64,000 nucleotides of DNA. Source: Desulfocurvus sp. (GTDB lineage: Bacteria; Desulfobacterota; Desulfovibrionia; Desulfovibrionales; Desulfovibrionaceae). The notes under the pieces are model-generated. The model had not been told where the DNA came from. It saw nothing but the letters and a program-made list of their open reading frames with translations, and did no database searches. The position numbers were made by a program, and so were the translations under genes. Positions 20,128 to 28,543 of this stretch are shown here, one piece after another. Every line of letters starts with the position of its first letter. Position 1 is the first letter of the stretch. Location of the stretch: assembly GCA_020692325.1 (NCBI GenBank), contig JAIMKR010000007.1:90182-154181 (forward strand). Direction: 5' to 3'.

Positions 20128-21189
20128 ATGACCACCCCGGCCGATCTCGACTTTCGCCGCATCGGCATCTGGCAAACCGCCTTTCTGGGCGATGCGGTGC
20201 TCACCCTGCCCTTCATCCAGGCCCTCAAAAAGAGCCGTCCCGGCGCGGAAATCCATCTTTTCGTCCGAGCGGGCGTGGAGGGACTCTTCCGTGCCCAGCG
20301 CGAACTGGCGAGCGTACGCCCCTTCGCCAAGCGCGGCGCGCAAAAGGGCTTTTTCGCGGCGCGCGACCTGGGCCGGCGGCTGGCCGCCGAGGCATTCGAC
20401 CTCTGGATCTCGCCGCACACCAGCCTGCGCAGCGCCTACGTGGCCCGCGCCGTGGGCGCGCCCGTGCGCATCGGCTACGACGCGCCGTGGTACAACTGGT
20501 TGGCGTACACGCATTTGGTTCCCCGGCGCTTCAACGAACTCGACGAGATCGAGCGCATCTTCCAGCTCGGCGCGCCGATCGGCCTTTTCGCCGACCGCGC
20601 GCACCCCGCCCCCATGCCCCGGCTGGACCTGTCGCCCGAGGCCGTGGCCCGCGCCGACGAGATCTGCGCCGGCCTGCCGCCGGGCAAACGCCTGGGCATC
20701 CACCCCGGCTCCACCTGGCCCACCAAGTGCTGGCCGGCGGAACACTTCGCCGAGGTGGCGCGTCGGGCGCTGGCCGCCGGAGCCGTGGTGCTGCTCTTCG
20801 CCGGGCCCGGCGAGGAACAACTCGCCGCCCACATCGCCAAGATCGCCGACGACGGCTCGGGCCGTCTGTTCAACTTGGCGAACATGCTGACGATCCCGGC
20901 GCTGGCCGCCTGCATGGCCCGGGTCGATGCCTGCCTGACCAACGACTCCGGCCCCATGCATCTGGCCTGGGCGCAGGGTGTGCCGCTGGTCGCCTGCTTC
21001 GGCCCCACGGTACGCCGGCTCGGCTTTTTCCCGCGCGGGGAGAATTCCCGCGTGCTGGAGGCGGACCTCGCCTGCCGTCCCTGCGGCCTGCACGGGCACA
21101 AGGTCTGCCCCCTGGGCCATCACAACTGTATGCGCGACATCTCCCCCGACCAGGCCTGGACCGTCCTGCGGCCCATGCTCGGCGTCTGA
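20128..21189 (+). CDS. Glycosyltransferase family 9, ADP-heptose:LPS heptosyltransferase type
   Basis: 353 residues. Probably adds L-glycero-D-manno-heptose to the LPS inner core at the cytoplasmic face of the inner membrane. GT9 hallmarks: RIGIWQTAFLGDAVLTLPF at the N-terminus (acceptor domain), HPGSTWPTKCWP near residue 192 and TNDSGPMHLAWAQGVP near 271 (ADP-heptose binding). Closest to WaaF-type enzymes. The start (ATG at 20128) lacks a strong Shine-Dalgarno (GGCGCGGAG about 14 bases away). It supports a Gram-negative envelope with heptose-containing LPS. Confidence 0.84.
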   Translation: MTTPADLDFRRIGIWQTAFLGDAVLTLPFIQALKKSRPGAEIHLFVRAGVEGLFRAQRELASVRPFAKRGAQKGFFAARDLGRRLAAEAFDLWISPHTSLRSAYVARAVGAPVRIGYDAPWYNWLAYTHLVPRRFNELDEIERIFQLGAPIGLFADRAHPAPMPRLDLSPEAVARADEICAGLPPGKRLGIHPGSTWPTKCWPAEHFAEVARRALAAGAVVLLFAGPGEEQLAAHIAKIADDGSGRLFNLANMLTIPALAACMARVDACLTNDSGPMHLAWAQGVPLVACFGPTVRRLGFFPRGENSRVLEADLACRPCGLHGHKVCPLGHHNCMRDISPDQAWTVLRPMLGV

Positions 21190-21215
21190 ACCACCGCGCC
21201 GAAGCGAGGCGAATC

Positions 21216-22367
21216 ATGACGAATCTGCTTCGGCCCCTGTTTCTCGCCGCCCTGCTCACCCTGGGTATGACCGCCGCGTCCTTTGGCCTGCCCGGTCCCG
21301 GCGACGACGACTCCGACGAGTCCGCGTGCGGACGCGACTCGCGCCACGTGGCCGACGAGGCCCCGCCCGAGGGTGCGCTTTCCTCCGCGCTGGCCCGCAA
21401 CTGGGACACCTGGGCCGCGGGACGCCACGTGCTCGACGCCAAGGCCATTGCTTCGCTTTTCGCCGACGCATCCATCCATGGAGAGAACGCCGCGGCGCTG
21501 GCCACCCTGGACTTCGCCCTGCGCCGGTCTGACGCCTCCGGCGCGGATACGTCAGCCCTCACTCGCGCGGAAGCACTTGCCGCCCTCCGCGACGCCGACA
21601 CGCTGCGTTTCTACGCCGACCGCGTGCGCCTGTTGCGCAAGCTCCCCCGCGCGCTCTTCACCCCTGGCGCTCCATCCCCCAAATTCCTTCGCCTCGGTCC
21701 CGGCGGCGACGACGCCCTGTTCGCCGTCATGGACGGGCTGGCCGAGAGCCGCCCGAACGTCCTCAAACACGCGCTATGCGAACTGCCCGACGGCCGTTTC
21801 CGCGTGACGCTGCCCGGCGCCGAGCCCCTCACCATCGCCGCGCCGACGGACGCCGAGCTGGCTCGGAACGACGATGCGGTCACGCTTTCCGGCGGCCGCT
21901 GGGCCCCGGCTCTGGAAAAGGCCTGGGCCGCCCTGCTGGCGCGGCAGGCGCACGAGCTGCCGGTCGGCGAATCGCCCAAACAGCCGCAGCTCTCCGACGT
22001 GTTGCGCCTGTGGACCGGCAATCCGGTGCTGGGGCTGCGCCTGCCGGGATCGGGTCAGGCCACCGACGACGACGCCCTGCGCTCCGCCCTGGCCCGCATG
22101 ACCGCCCGGCGCTCCCTGGCGCTGACGCGCACCGCCACGAAAACTCCATCCAGCCCTGCCGGTCTCGCCTACGCCGTGATCGACTACGACGCCATGACCG
22201 ACATGCTCACCCTGCGCGATCCACGCGGCGGCGATTTCCTCCCCGCAGGGACGGAAGAACCGCAATCCGGTCACGCCCGCAGGGACGGCGTGTTCCATCT
22301 GAGCCTCGCCGATTTCGAGCGCCTCTTCGACGCCATCGCCGTGGAGCAGAACGACCAGCCACGCTGA
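21216..22367 (+). CDS. Secreted calpain-like (peptidase C2 fold) protein lacking the catalytic triad
   Basis: 383 residues with a signal peptide (cleavage near TAASFG), then an acidic linker. From about residue 150 the sequence follows the order of a calpain protease core. GDDALFAVMDGLAE (164-177) aligns with the usual GDCWFLAALAALA, SGGRWAPALEKAWAALL with the calpain W-x2-LLEKAYAKL helix, GLAYAVIDYD (316 on) with GHAYxV, and LRDPRGG with LxNPWG. The three catalytic positions read Asp166 (Cys), Leu317 (His) and Asp335 (Asn), so it should be inactive as a protease. The homology is my own pattern reading and needs a profile search. It lies 26 bases after the heptosyltransferase gene, probably in the same operon. 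Confidence 0.62.
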   Translation: MTNLLRPLFLAALLTLGMTAASFGLPGPGDDDSDESACGRDSRHVADEAPPEGALSSALARNWDTWAAGRHVLDAKAIASLFADASIHGENAAALATLDFALRRSDASGADTSALTRAEALAALRDADTLRFYADRVRLLRKLPRALFTPGAPSPKFLRLGPGGDDALFAVMDGLAESRPNVLKHALCELPDGRFRVTLPGAEPLTIAAPTDAELARNDDAVTLSGGRWAPALEKAWAALLARQAHELPVGESPKQPQLSDVLRLWTGNPVLGLRLPGSGQATDDDALRSALARMTARRSLALTRTATKTPSSPAGLAYAVIDYDAMTDMLTLRDPRGGDFLPAGTEEPQSGHARRDGVFHLSLADFERLFDAIAVEQNDQPR

Positions 22368-22418
22368 ACGCACCCTCGGCGTGCCCCTCATATCCTGGTG
22401 GGAAATGCCAGCCACATT

Positions 22419-22500
22419 TGGGGTTCAAGCGCCCCCTCCCTGAAACCCGACGTAAAGGAAAGCAGTATTCCTTGTAAATGGGGTTCCAAGGGGTCGAAGG
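22419..22500 (+). repeat. Intergenic repeat unit, copy 1
   Basis: About 82 bases, matching copy 3 (22747-22826) over its full length with roughly four in five bases identical by eye. It contains the hairpin AAGGAA-AGCAGTA-TTCCTT followed by GGGGTTCCAAGGGG. The whole 614-base gap 22368-22981 is gene-free apart from these repeats and the aminotransferase promoter. Confidence 0.75.
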
Positions 22501-22544
22501 CTCCCGGCCTACGCCCACTCGACGCCATGACGATGTGGTTGGAA

Positions 22545-22589
22545 GGATGCCTCCGGCGGCCAGGGGACTTCGCGTCCCCTGGGACCCCG
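22545..22589 (+). repeat. Second repeat element with UUCG-loop hairpin
   Basis: Begins GGATGCCTCCGGCGGCCAG; a near-identical 20-mer recurs at 22721-22740. It carries a perfect 8-bp stem CAGGGGAC / GTCCCCTG (22561-22581, loop TTCGC). The type is familiar from Desulfovibrio intergenic regions, from memory rather than a search. Confidence 0.6.
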
Positions 22590-22596
22590 CGTGCAT

Positions 22597-22652
22597 GAAA
22601 GATTTGATTCTTCAAAAATGGGGTTCCAAGGGGCCGAAGGTCCCTTGGCCTG
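22597..22652 (+). repeat. Intergenic repeat unit, copy 2 (partial)
   Basis: Shares only the right half of the unit: a short A/T hairpin (GAAAGATTTGATTCTTC), then GGGGTTCCAAGGGGCCGAAG and TCCCTTGGCCTG, repeated again at 22809-22839. Confidence 0.7.
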
Positions 22653-22746
22653 CGGAGCATACCCCCGCCACCACAGCTTGGACGGAGAGCGTGCAGCGTG
22701 GACGGAAGGTCTTGGCTAGGGGATGCCTCTGGCGGCCAGCCCCATT

Positions 22747-22839
22747 CGGGGTTCGAGCGCGCCCTCTGAGGCCCGACGTGAAGAATCGCAGTATTTCTTC
22801 CGTAAACGGGGTTCCAAGAGGCCGAAGATCCCTTGGCCT
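22747..22839 (+). repeat. Intergenic repeat unit, copy 3
   Basis: Full-length copy with hairpin GAAGAA-TCGCAGTAT-TTCTTC, whose two arms both differ from copy 1 yet still pair, followed by GGGGTTCCAAGAGGCCGAAG. Confidence 0.75.
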
Positions 22840-22893
22840 GAGAGCATGTTCACAAGCCGCCGCATTATGACCGAAGAGCGTTCTCCTCGCCTC

Positions 22894-22922
22894 TTGGCAA
22901 GCCGGGCGGCTTTGGCTAGATT
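22894..22922 (+). promoter_or_regulatory. Promoter of aminotransferase gene
   Basis: TTGGCA, 17-base spacer, TAGATT, 60 bases before the chosen ATG. It also argues against the earlier in-frame ATG at 22928, which would fall at about the transcription start. Confidence 0.6.
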
Positions 22923-22981
22923 GGCCCATGCTGAACACGGCCGCGCGGGTCGCGCCGCCGTCCAACGTCAAGGAGACCCTC

Positions 22982-24175
22982 ATGCAGTTGCTTTCCAACC
23001 AGGTCAAAAGCTACATGGACTGCTCGTCTTGGATCCGCCGCATGTTCGAGGCGGGCATCGAGCTCAAGAAGAAATACGGCGAGGACGCGGTGTGCGACTT
23101 CAGCCTCGGCAATCCGGACCTCCCGCCGCCGAGCGGCGTGTGCCAGGGCCTGCGCGAAATCGCCGAGGAAGCCGGTGCGCCCTTCGCCTTCGGCTACATG
23201 CCCAACTTCGGTTATCCCGCTGTGCGCGAGGCGCTGGCCAAACACGTGTCCGTGGAGCAGGGAGTGAGCGTGACGCCGGACTGTCTGGTCCTCACCTGCG
23301 GCGCGGCGGGCGCACTCAACACCTTCCTGCGCGCGGTCATCGAACCGGGTGACGAGCTGCTTTGCCCGGCCCCGTACTTCGTGGAATACGGCTTCTACGT
23401 GGAGAACCACGGGGGCAAGCTCAAGAGCGTGCCGGCCAAGGCGGGCACGTTCGACCTTGACGTGGCGGCGCTTGAGGCGGCCATCACGGAGCATACGCGC
23501 GTGCTGCTCATCAACTCGCCGAACAATCCCACGGGCATCATTTACCCCGAATCGACCCTGCGCGAGCTGTCCGCGATGCTGACACGCAAGAACGAGGGAC
23601 GCAGACGGCCGATCTTCCTGCTGGCCGACGAGCCCTACCGCTTCCTGGCCTTCGACGGCGCGGTGGTGCCCTCTGTGCTGCCGCTGTATCCGTACAGCGT
23701 GGTGGTGAGCTCGTTCTCCAAGAACCTTTCACTGCCGGGCGTGCGCATTGGCTACGCGCTGGTGAACCCGGCCATGCCGAACCGCGCTGAACTGGTCGGC
23801 GGCATCATTCTGGCGAACCGCATCCTTGGCTTTGTGAACGCCCCGGCGCTGGGGCAGAAGCTGCTTCTCAAGGTGATGGAGCAGCAGGTGGACGCCTCCA
23901 TCTATGGCCGCCGGCGCGAGGCCATGGCCAAGGTGCTGGATGAGGCCGGGTACAAGTATCCCCGGCCTCGCGGCGCGTTCTACTTCTTCCCGGAGGCCCC
24001 GGGCGGCGACGACGTGGCTTTCGTGAACGCGCTGGTTGAGGAACGGGTTCTCGCGGTGCCGGGCAAAGGCTTCGGCTGCGAGGGGCACTTCCGGCTGGCC
24101 TTCTGCGTGGGCGAGGACGTCATCAAGCGCTCGGCCGACGGCTTCAAGCGCGCCAGGGACAAGTTCGGGAAGTAG
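22982..24175 (+). CDS. PLP-dependent aminotransferase class I/II
   Basis: 397-residue fold-type I aminotransferase, probably acting on aspartate or a related amino acid. Key residues: NSPNNPTG near residue 180, the cofactor-contacting ADEPYRFL near 216, the Schiff-base lysine in SSFSKNLSLPGVRIGY near 243, and a C-terminal arginine in HFRLAFCVG. Start ATG at 22982, with AAGGAG 7 bases upstream. It stands alone between its own promoter and a strong terminator. Substrate specificity cannot be fixed by eye. Confidence 0.88.
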   Translation: MQLLSNQVKSYMDCSSWIRRMFEAGIELKKKYGEDAVCDFSLGNPDLPPPSGVCQGLREIAEEAGAPFAFGYMPNFGYPAVREALAKHVSVEQGVSVTPDCLVLTCGAAGALNTFLRAVIEPGDELLCPAPYFVEYGFYVENHGGKLKSVPAKAGTFDLDVAALEAAITEHTRVLLINSPNNPTGIIYPESTLRELSAMLTRKNEGRRRPIFLLADEPYRFLAFDGAVVPSVLPLYPYSVVVSSFSKNLSLPGVRIGYALVNPAMPNRAELVGGIILANRILGFVNAPALGQKLLLKVMEQQVDASIYGRRREAMAKVLDEAGYKYPRPRGAFYFFPEAPGGDDVAFVNALVEERVLAVPGKGFGCEGHFRLAFCVGEDVIKRSADGFKRARDKFGK

Positions 24176-24200
24176 CGGCCAGCATCCGCACGGCAAAGGA

Positions 24201-24234
24201 AAAGCCCCTGACCGCTCGCGCGGTCAGGGGCTTT
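24201..24234. terminator. Strong bidirectional terminator
   Basis: Perfect 15-bp stem (AAAGCCCCTGACCGC / GCGGTCAGGGGCTTT, loop TCGC) between the convergent aminotransferase and qmoD-like genes; it ends the apr-qmo transcripts. Confidence 0.92.
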
Positions 24235-24259
24235 ATCATTTCGTCCGAGCCTTCGCGGC

Positions 24260-24928
24260 CTACCAGTTGGCGTCGGCGAAGAGGTTGGAGCCGAAGCCAA
24301 AGTCGGCCTCGGGCTCGCCGCCGGTGGCGGGAGCGCCAGTGGCGCCGGCATCGGCGGCGGGAGCGGCGGCATCACCAGCAGCGGCGCCGCCGGCCACACC
24401 GGCCACGACCACGCCCTGGGCCTTGACCTTGGCGACCTCGTCCATGAGCTGCTCGAGCTTCTTGATATGCTCGTCAATCTTGGAGTTGGCGACCTGGAGC
24501 TTCATGTCGCCGGAGGCGGCCTGCTCCTCAAGGGGCTTCAGTTTGGTCTTGAGTTCCTTGACCTCGTCGGTCTTGGTCTCGACTTCCTTGGTCAGCTTCT
24601 CCACCTGGGCGGAGAGGGTGGCGTTGGCGGCGCGCAGCTCGGCCATCTTGGCCATGATGGCCTGGGCCTGGGCCAGGGCGGCGTCGGGAAGGGGCTTCAC
24701 GGCGACCTTGTCGCCCAGCGCGGCCACATCGCCGGCGGCGGCCTTGGTCAGCTTGGGCTCCTGCTCATAAATCCAGGCCTTGGACAGGGCGGCGGCGATG
24801 GGCGCGAATTCGGCGTCCACGTCACCCTGCGTCATGAAGGACAGAAGGTCGATGGCAGGGCCATCGGCGGGCGCGCCCTTCAGGCAGGCCACGAACGTGC
24901 TCATGGGGAAAACTTTCGCTTCAGCCAT
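24260..24928 (-). CDS. qmoD: QmoD-type coiled-coil protein downstream of qmoC
   Basis: 222 residues, soluble. Residues 1-75 are a mixed domain; about 90-165 is a strong coiled coil (ATLSAQVEKLTKEVETKTDE and onward); the C-terminus is Ala/Gly-rich, ending FGFGSNLFADANW. It occupies the place of the hypothetical gene that follows qmoABC in Desulfovibrio vulgaris (DVU0851, qmoD), implicated in sulfate respiration by deletion work on that operon. GGAGGAA precedes the ATG. It is the last gene before the terminator. The symbol rests on position and overall character; the biochemical role is unknown. Confidence 0.78.
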   Translation of the reverse strand: MAEAKVFPMSTFVACLKGAPADGPAIDLLSFMTQGDVDAEFAPIAAALSKAWIYEQEPKLTKAAAGDVAALGDKVAVKPLPDAALAQAQAIMAKMAELRAANATLSAQVEKLTKEVETKTDEVKELKTKLKPLEEQAASGDMKLQVANSKIDEHIKKLEQLMDEVAKVKAQGVVVAGVAGGAAAGDAAAPAADAGATGAPATGGEPEADFGFGSNLFADANW

Positions 24929-24987
24929 TGGAGTTCCTCCTTAATGGTCGGGAAAACCTATCGTTCAGTTTACACCCTATCGCCGAC

Positions 24988-26253
24988 TTACTTCAGCTCG
25001 CCCATGGGCAGGCGGCCGATCTTTCTGGCGTAGGCCAGGGCCACAGTACGGTAGACCAGATGCCCGAGCTTGGACCAGGGCAAGTAGGCGAGGAGCATGA
25101 ACACGCAGATCAGGTGCAGGTAGTACACGGGGTAGGCGATCACGGGCTGGTTCATGAGGCGGAAGACCTCCGAACCGAGGCCGGTGAGGGCGATGCCCCA
25201 GATGACGGTGAGCAGGTACCAGTCGTACCAGTTGCTGGTGCTCTTGGCGGCGTCCAGGCTGGTGCGACGGCTGGTCAGTTTCGTCAGGCCGTAAACGAGG
25301 GCCACGGCGCCGGCGTTGGCCAGCAGCTTCACGGGGCTCCACAGCGGCATGGGGGTGTGGCCGGCCCAGGCGATCAGCCCGGCGAAGCCGCCCTCGATGC
25401 CCATGACGCGCTCGAGGAACCACGCGCCGAACCAGTGGCCGAAGGCCACGACGCCGGTGACGACCATCAGCGCGATGAAGGCGTAGAACAGGAACAGGTG
25501 GCCCGTGACGCGCTGCACGTCCTTCTCTTCCTCGCCGCAATTGCGGAAGCGGCTATGCTGGGCGACCTCGTTCTTCAGCGTGTCGATGAGGCAGGAGCCG
25601 AAGCTCGGCTCAGGCCCGCGGCCGACGATGAAGGTGCGGGGCATGCCCTCGAAGCTCTTGAGCAGCCGCGAGATGCCTCCGGCGAAGCAGAAGAGCATGA
25701 ATAGGAACACCGCACCAAAGATCGGGTCGATGAAGAGGTCGCCGGGGAAGAGCCCGCCGAAGACGACGGAACCCTGCGGATCGACAGCCCACTCATGACC
25801 GTTGGCCACGAACAGCGGGAAGGCGCTGCCGAGCTTGGCGGCCTGGGCGGACCAGATGAAGGCGTAGAGGATCGCCGGGATGAGCACGAGAATGGGCAGG
25901 TACTTGGCGGAGCTCATCCAGGTGCCGATGCAGCTCGGCTTGGCCAGGTTGCGGTAGGCCATGTTGCGCAGGGCGGCCAGCAGGTCGCCCGGCTTGGCGC
26001 CGCGCGGGCACAAGTCGGAGCACGCGCCGCAGTTGTGGCACAGCCAGATGTCAACGTCGTTGAGCAGACGGTCTTTCAGGCCCCACTGGGCCCAGACCAT
26101 CTCCTTGCGCGGATACGGGGCGTCCGCCGGGGAGAGCGGACAAGCCACGGAGCAGGTGGCGCACTGATAGCACTTTTTGAGCGACTCCCCGCCCACCTGC
26201 TGCAGTTCCTGAACAAATTTCAGGTCGGGTTGAACCCTGACGGTATTCGACAT
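24988..26253 (-). CDS. qmoC: QmoC, membrane subunit of quinone-interacting oxidoreductase
   Basis: 421 residues. The N-terminal cytoplasmic part is HdrC-like with two [4Fe-4S] motifs, CYQCATCSVACP (about 27-38) and CHNCGACSDLCP (about 69-80). The C-terminal part is a NarI/HdrE-like membrane domain with several helices and histidines that can ligate heme b (for example FAYHLFLF-type segments and GHWFGAW). Role: passes electrons between menaquinone and QmoAB, which connect to APS reductase. Start ATG at 26253 with AGGAGG upstream; the frame runs to 26295 without a ribosome site. It follows qmoB by 13 bases. Confidence 0.93.
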   Translation of the reverse strand: MSNTVRVQPDLKFVQELQQVGGESLKKCYQCATCSVACPLSPADAPYPRKEMVWAQWGLKDRLLNDVDIWLCHNCGACSDLCPRGAKPGDLLAALRNMAYRNLAKPSCIGTWMSSAKYLPILVLIPAILYAFIWSAQAAKLGSAFPLFVANGHEWAVDPQGSVVFGGLFPGDLFIDPIFGAVFLFMLFCFAGGISRLLKSFEGMPRTFIVGRGPEPSFGSCLIDTLKNEVAQHSRFRNCGEEEKDVQRVTGHLFLFYAFIALMVVTGVVAFGHWFGAWFLERVMGIEGGFAGLIAWAGHTPMPLWSPVKLLANAGAVALVYGLTKLTSRRTSLDAAKSTSNWYDWYLLTVIWGIALTGLGSEVFRLMNQPVIAYPVYYLHLICVFMLLAYLPWSKLGHLVYRTVALAYARKIGRLPMGELK

Positions 26254-26266
26254 GGTTCCGAACCTC

Positions 26267-28540
26267 CTAGTAGCCCTTGAACGGGTTGGGACCAAACTTG
26301 GTGATGACTTCGCTCATGAAGCGATCGATGATCTCCGGCACCTTGTCGTATTCGTCGATGGAGACTTCGTACTGCTCCACGCGCTCGGCCTCGACCCCGA
26401 GACGGCCCAGCGACTCGGCGATGTTGACCTTGCGGCGGCTGCACAACTCCGAGCCCTTGACGAAGTGGCACTGGTAATCCAGGCCGTACTTGCAGCCCAG
26501 CAGGATCACGCCGTCCACGCCCTTGCTGATGGCGTCGGCCACCCAAATGGCGTTGACGGAACCGAGGCAGCGCACGGGAACGAAGCGGACGAACGGGCTC
26601 CACTTCTTGCCGCGGAAGGCGGCCATGTCGAGCGCGGGGTAGGCGTCGTTCTCGCAGCACAGCACGATGACGCGCGGTCCGCCCGCCACCATGTCGTCCG
26701 GCACGTAGACCTCTTTGATGGTCGAGCCGATCTGGTCGACATTGTAGGTGTCGAAGCTGATGACGCGCTCGGGGCAGGCGCCCATGCAGGTGCCGCAGCG
26801 GCGGCAGCGCGTCGGATTCGGCTTCGGCGTGCCCTTCTCGTCGTCGTCCAGGGCGCCGAAGGGGCATTCCTCGGTGCAGCGCTTGCACTGGGTGCAGCGC
26901 TGGAAGTTGAACACCGGGTAGGAGAGGTCGCCGCTTCTGGGGTGCACGGCCACGCCACGGTTGGCGGAGCTGATGCACTGCACGGCCTTGAGCACGGCGC
27001 CGGCCGCATCCTCGCGGGCGGTGGCCATGGTCATGGGCTGACGCACGCAGCCAGCCGCGTACACGCCGGTGCGCCGCGTCTCGTAGGGGAAGCAGACGTA
27101 ATTGGAGTCGGCGAAGCCGTCGAAGACCTCCAGGTCGGGGAAGCCCGGGCCCTGGCGGTATTCGAAGTTCATGGTCGGCTCGTGCGCGGTGGTGGGCACC
27201 ACGGCGGTGGGCAGCACGACCAAGTCGGCCTTGATCTCGACGTCGGGGCCGAGCAGCGTGTCCTTCGCGGAGATGATGACCCCGCCGTCGGCATCGGCCT
27301 TCACGCCCGTGATGGTGGCCTTGGAGAGCATGATGCCCGCCTCGTCCTGGGCGGCCTTGTAGTAGCGCTCGTTGATGCCGGGCACCATCATGTGGTCGTA
27401 GAGCACGTAGGCCAAGGCGTTCGGCAGCTTCTCGCGCACGTAGCCCGCGTGCTTCAGGGCAACCAGGCTGGTGATCTCGGAGCTGTAGGCCAAGTGCTTG
27501 GCGCTTTCCTTGTCGGGATAGGGATTGACCTCGGCCTCGGCCGGGGCGGCCTCGGCGGCGGGAGCGGCGACGGCCTCGCCCTCGGCGCAGGCGGCCTCGG
27601 GGGCCTCCTCGACGGTCTTGGTGCACAGGCGCACGTCGGTCAGAATGGCCACGGAGGCCGGAGCCTTGCCGTCGCTCGGACGCTTGATCTCGCCCTGCTT
27701 GACCATAGCCTCGAACTCGGAGGCGGTGACCACGTTCTTGATGCTGCCGTAGCCCATGGGGGCCAGGAAGCTCTTGTCGCCGGGCACCCAGCCGGTGGCC
27801 AGAACCACCGCGCCGATCTCCAGCGGCTGATCGTTGACGGTGGCGGTGTAAAGGCCGGGCGCGCCGTGCAGGCTCTTGAGCTCGGCATTCAGCAGCACCT
27901 TGATCTTCGGGTTGGCGTTCACGGCCTCGATGAGGCCGGTGATGCCGGTGTCCTCGGCCTTGTTGAAGGGGGCCGAGAGCGGGAAGGACTTGTACATGGT
28001 CGCGGCCTTGCCGCCGAGGGCGCCGGAGCGCTCGACGATCACCACGTCGCGGCCGAGCTTGGCGGCCTCGAGCGCGGCGTTGAGGCCGGTGAAGCCGCCA
28101 CCGAGCACCATGATGGTCTGGTGCGTCTCCGGCAGCTCGGGCGCGGGCACGCGGCTCTTGGAGAGCCTCATCATGCCCATGCGAACGTAGTCCTTCGCGA
28201 TGAGCGGCAGCTGACCGGGCAGCTTCGGGTCATCCTCGAAGCTCCACACGCAGTGTTCGCGCAGGTTCACGCGCTCCACCTGGACGCCGCCGAACTGGAA
28301 GATGTCCCACTTGACACGCGGGGAGCAGGCGCACAGCACCACGCCATCCAGACCGCTGGCCGCGATGTCGGCCTCGATCTCGGCCTTGCCCTCGGGGCTG
28401 CAGAGAACGGGACACTTCTTCACCACCGGGGTGATGTTCGCGAGCTTGCTTTTTTTGGCGTAATCGACCAGCTCGTCCACATTGAGGGACTTGCCGATAT
28501 CGCAGCCCTCACAGATATAAACTCCAAGCTTTTCGGCCAT
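26267..28540 (-). CDS. qmoB: QmoB, flavin/iron-sulfur subunit (HdrA-like with MvhD domain)
   Basis: 757 residues. The N-terminus has a Cys-rich opening (CEGCDIGK) and KKCPVLCSPEG, followed by an FAD-binding Rossmann motif VLGGGFTGLNAALEAA near residue 150. It then has two ferredoxin-type clusters, CTQCKRCTEECPFGA and CRRCGTCMGACPERV, near 545-590. The C-terminal 140 residues are an MvhD-like domain with CKYGLDYQCHF. An Ala/Glu-rich insert near residues 310-345 looks like a linker. GAGGTAG precedes the ATG, and qmoA ends 3 bases upstream. It is a core subunit of the Qmo complex. Confidence 0.93.
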   Translation of the reverse strand: MAEKLGVYICEGCDIGKSLNVDELVDYAKKSKLANITPVVKKCPVLCSPEGKAEIEADIAASGLDGVVLCACSPRVKWDIFQFGGVQVERVNLREHCVWSFEDDPKLPGQLPLIAKDYVRMGMMRLSKSRVPAPELPETHQTIMVLGGGFTGLNAALEAAKLGRDVVIVERSGALGGKAATMYKSFPLSAPFNKAEDTGITGLIEAVNANPKIKVLLNAELKSLHGAPGLYTATVNDQPLEIGAVVLATGWVPGDKSFLAPMGYGSIKNVVTASEFEAMVKQGEIKRPSDGKAPASVAILTDVRLCTKTVEEAPEAACAEGEAVAAPAAEAAPAEAEVNPYPDKESAKHLAYSSEITSLVALKHAGYVREKLPNALAYVLYDHMMVPGINERYYKAAQDEAGIMLSKATITGVKADADGGVIISAKDTLLGPDVEIKADLVVLPTAVVPTTAHEPTMNFEYRQGPGFPDLEVFDGFADSNYVCFPYETRRTGVYAAGCVRQPMTMATAREDAAGAVLKAVQCISSANRGVAVHPRSGDLSYPVFNFQRCTQCKRCTEECPFGALDDDEKGTPKPNPTRCRRCGTCMGACPERVISFDTYNVDQIGSTIKEVYVPDDMVAGGPRVIVLCCENDAYPALDMAAFRGKKWSPFVRFVPVRCLGSVNAIWVADAISKGVDGVILLGCKYGLDYQCHFVKGSELCSRRKVNIAESLGRLGVEAERVEQYEVSIDEYDKVPEIIDRFMSEVITKFGPNPFKGY

Positions 28541-28543
28541 GGG

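Noticed and set aside
22368..22981. CRISPR array
   Set aside because: Repeats are degenerate, of unequal spacing and interleaved with another element, with no cas genes nearby.
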